64,000 nucleotides of DNA. Origin: Arthrobacter sp. Leaf137 (GTDB lineage Bacteria; Actinomycetota; Actinomycetes; Actinomycetales; Micrococcaceae). Positions 61,961-64,000 of the stretch are shown piece by piece. How positions within the stretch are numbered: position 1 is the stretch's first letter; each line of letters opens with the position of its first letter. The notes beneath the pieces were generated by a model. It had not been told where the DNA came from. It worked only from the letters and a program-made list of their open reading frames with translations, and made no database searches. Location of the stretch: NCBI RefSeq assembly GCF_001423525.1, contig NZ_LMOI01000019.1, positions 1 to 64,000 of the forward strand, read 5' to 3'. The position numbers were made by a program, and so were the translations under genes.

Positions 61961-63439
61961 CTAGTACCGGTAGTGCTCGGGCTTGTACGGGCCGGCGGCG
62001 TCGATGTCCAGGTACTCGGCCTGGTCCTTGGTCAGCTCGGTCAGTTCCACGCCAAGGGCATCCAGGTGCAGGCGGGCCACCTTCTCGTCCAGGACCTTGG
62101 GCAAGACGTAGACCTGGTTCCCGTACTCGCGCTCGTCGGCGGGCTGGTCCTTCTTGGTCCACAGCTCAATCTGGGCGATGGTCTGGTTCGCGAAGGAGTT
62201 GCTCATCACGAAGGAGGGGTGGCCGGTGGCGTTGCCCAGGTTCAGCAGGCGCCCCTCGGACAGGACGATGATGGAACGCTCGGAGCCGGTGCCCTGGTCA
62301 AAGACCCATTCGTGTACCTGCGGCTTGATCTCGACTTTGTTGACGCCGGGGACCTTGGCCAGTCCGGCGATATCGATCTCGTTGTCGAAGTGGCCGATAT
62401 TGCCAACAATCGCCTTGTTCTTCATGCCCACCATGTGCTCGGCCATGATGACATCCTTGTTGCCCGTGGTGGTGATGAAGATGTCGCCCTGGGCGAGCAC
62501 GGATTCAAGCTTGGCCACCTGGTAGCCGTCCATGGCCGCCTGAAGTGCGCAGATGGGGTCGATTTCGGTAACGATCACGCGCGAGCCCTGGCCGCGGAGG
62601 GCCTCTGCCGCGCCCTTTCCGACGTCGCCGTAGCCGCAAACGACGGCGACCTTGCCGCCCATGAGGACGTCCGTTGCCCGGTTGATGCCGTCCGGAAGCG
62701 AGTGGCGGATGCCGTACTTGTTGTCGAACTTGCTCTTGGTGACGGAGTCGTTGACGTTGATGGCCGGGAAGAGCAGCTGGCCCTGTTCGGCGAGCTGGTA
62801 CAGGCGGTGGACGCCGGTGGTGGTTTCCTCGCTGACGCCCTTGATGGTGGCGGCAGTCCGGGTCCACTTCTGCGGATCGGCGGCCAGCGAACGGCGCAGG
62901 ACGTCGAGGAAGATGCCGTATTCCTCGGAGTCGGTGGGGTCTGCCGACGGAACGTTGCCGACTGCTTCGAACTCCACGCCCTTGTGCACCAGCATGGTGG
63001 CGTCGCCGCCGTCGTCGAGGATCATGTTGGGGCCCAGCTCAGGGTTGGTCTCGGCACCCGGCCAGGTGAGGATCTGTTCGGCGGTCCACCAGTATTCCTC
63101 AAGCGTTTCGCCCTTCCAGGCGAAGACGGGGACGCCCTGGGGGTCCTCCACCGTTCCCTTGCCCACGACGACGGCTGCGGCAGCCTCGTCCTGGGTGGAG
63201 AAAATGTTGCAGGACGCCCACCGGACGTCGGCGCCGAGCGCGGTGAGGGTCTCGATCAGCACAGCGGTCTGTACCGTCATGTGCAGGGAGCCCGCGATCC
63301 GGGCGCCCTTCAGCGGCTGGCTGGCGCCGAATTCCTCGCGGAGGGACATCAGGCCGGGCATCTCGTGCTCGGCCAGGCGGATCTGGTGCCTGCCGGCCTC
63401 TGCCAGGGAGATATCGGCAACTTTGTAATCGAAGGTCAT
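61961..63439 (-). CDS. ahcY: Adenosylhomocysteinase
   Basis: A 492-residue NAD-dependent enzyme that hydrolyses S-adenosylhomocysteine to adenosine and homocysteine in the methyl cycle. Motifs: [14 protein letters not shown] near 66, the NAD loop [18 protein letters not shown] near 265, [16 protein letters not shown] near 330, and the C-terminal PYKPEHYRY. The length is typical of actinobacterial and eukaryotic-type SAHH, including the ~40-residue insertion. The ATG at 63439 follows AAAGGACC. Confidence 0.97.
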   Translation of the reverse strand: MTFDYKVADISLAEAGRHQIRLAEHEMPGLMSLREEFGASQPLKGARIAGSLHMTVQTAVLIETLTALGADVRWASCNIFSTQDEAAAAVVVGKGTVEDPQGVPVFAWKGETLEEYWWTAEQILTWPGAETNPELGPNMILDDGGDATMLVHKGVEFEAVGNVPSADPTDSEEYGIFLDVLRRSLAADPQKWTRTAATIKGVSEETTTGVHRLYQLAEQGQLLFPAINVNDSVTKSKFDNKYGIRHSLPDGINRATDVLMGGKVAVVCGYGDVGKGAAEALRGQGSRVIVTEIDPICALQAAMDGYQVAKLESVLAQGDIFITTTGNKDVIMAEHMVGMKNKAIVGNIGHFDNEIDIAGLAKVPGVNKVEIKPQVHEWVFDQGTGSERSIIVLSEGRLLNLGNATGHPSFVMSNSFANQTIAQIELWTKKDQPADEREYGNQVYVLPKVLDEKVARLHLDALGVELTELTKDQAEYLDIDAAGPYKPEHYRY

Positions 63440-63569
63440 GGATGGTCCTTTGCTGTGTCCGGGAAATCATGAACAGGCCGCATCAGCGTTTTCCGGAGGG
63501 CCTGGAAATGGCAGTTGTTTGGTGTTCCGCAGGGGGGCTCCGGGAGTCATGCACCGGGGCCGGGCGGGG

Positions 63570-63806
63570 TTAGCGGACGGCGCCTTCGGCGGGGTCCGAG
63601 TCGTGCTGGTCGGACCCGGCGGCTGTCGCGGCTGCCAGGAGTTCCGGGGGCAGGAGGAGGGGAATGCCGTCCTCGATGGCGTAGCGGGGCTTCACGCCGC
63701 CAGCCCCTGCGGCCGTGGCCACCAGTTCCTCGCCCTCCTGCACCAGGGGCGAGCCCGTGACGGGACAACGCAGGACAGACAACAGTTCGGAACTGATTTT
63801 TGGCAT
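63570..63806 (-). CDS. Trm112-family protein (DUF343)
   Basis: A 78-residue protein with the Trm112 pattern: LLSVLRCPVTGSPL near residue 8 and YAIEDGIPLLLPPE near 42. In bacteria the family is small, often has only a subset of the zinc ligands, and is thought to partner methyltransferases or act in sugar-nucleotide gene clusters. Only one Cys is visible here, so zinc binding is doubtful. It lies upstream of ahcY and 80 bp after the partial gene at the window edge. It may belong to that gene's operon. Confidence 0.82.
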   Translation of the reverse strand: MPKISSELLSVLRCPVTGSPLVQEGEELVATAAGAGGVKPRYAIEDGIPLLLPPELLAAATAAGSDQHDSDPAEGAVR

Positions 63807-63886
63807 ATGGTTCAGGCTCCCTGGCGGGCGCGCTCGCGCCGGTAGCGGAAATGGTGTGCAGGTTCCAGCGTACCGCCAGAAAGGGC

Positions 63887-64000
63887 TTAGGACGGCTCGC
63901 GCAAAATGCGCAGGTGTCCCCTTCGGGTCCCTTCGGCCCCGGCAGGCGCCTCCAAGGCGGAATGCTGGCTGCGCTGCGCGGGTTGCTGCGGCGCCTGGGC
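63887..64000 (-). CDS. 3' end of a minus-strand gene cut by the window edge
   Basis: The minus strand is open from the window edge to a TAA at 63887-63889, giving 37 residues ending GHLRILREPS. The codons are GC-rich at third positions, like neighbouring genes. The spacing to the Trm112 gene fits an operon. In related genomes manB, manA or SIS-domain genes occupy this position, but the fragment is too short to identify. Confidence 0.45.
   Translation of the reverse strand, partial: AQAPQQPAQRSQHSALEAPAGAEGTRRGHLRILREPS

Noticed and set aside
63440-63569. Possible SAH riboswitch upstream of ahcY
   Set aside because: The conserved core of that riboswitch could not be found in the leader on the minus strand.
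1-64000. CRISPR array, prophage, insertion sequence, origin or attachment site
   Set aside because: No regularly spaced repeats, transposase, integrase, phage genes or DnaA-box cluster were seen.

Overview
The window is high-GC, gene-dense actinobacterial chromosome. The gene content points to Micrococcaceae, Arthrobacter or Pseudarthrobacter type: NnaR-like regulator, RpfB-like resuscitation factor, LpdA-like quinone reductase, PMT mannosyltransferase, SufS/SufU and large LuxR ATPases. No prophage, insertion sequence, plasmid gene or CRISPR array was seen. Most of the window is core metabolism and housekeeping.

Region 1 (1-18.1 kb) is a nitrate/nitrite assimilation island. It holds an MHS-family transporter (minus), then narK, the catalytic assimilatory nitrate reductase and its FAD/[2Fe-2S] electron-transfer partner. 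An inserted housekeeping block follows (LpdA-like quinone reductase, purine nucleoside phosphorylase, phosphoglucomutase/phosphomannomutase). Then nirD (minus) lies divergent from nirB, uroporphyrinogen-III methyltransferase and an NnaR-like HemD/winged-helix regulator, followed by an orphan FAD oxidoreductase. Four promoters (narK, nirB, nirD and the orphan oxidoreductase) share one layout: GnAAC/GTnAC-like half-sites repeated every 11 bp, the last one exactly 10 bp before a TAnnnT -10 box. This strongly suggests a GlnR (probably GlnR/NnaR) regulon. A second element at about -80 is shared by at least two of them.

Region 2 (18.2-28.3 kb) holds deoC, a small membrane protein, a YdjM-type membrane protein coupled to mfd, an SDR-DUF2867 protein, a DUF2505 protein, an SCO4848-type membrane protein, and sufU-sufS. 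A 535-bp intergenic stretch upstream of sufS carries four consecutive hairpins and two palindromes.

Region 3 (28.8-39.3 kb) has two overlapping giant LuxR/ATPase regulators, then pth, rplY, prs, glmU, tRNA-Gln(TTG) and a TetR regulator. Between the TetR gene and the ABC-F gene is a ~250-bp palindromic, MITE-like element.

Region 4 (39.5-45.7 kb) is an ABC-F ATPase, ispE, rsmA, an RpfB-like gene with a terminator-bearing leader, and tatD. Region 5 (45.9-64 kb) holds moxR-DUF58-transglutaminase, gabD, rsmI, a PMT mannosyltransferase, an acyl-CoA ligase, a DUF1461 protein, SpoIIM, RDD, an L,D-transpeptidase, ahcY, a Trm112-like protein and the 3' end of one further minus-strand gene.
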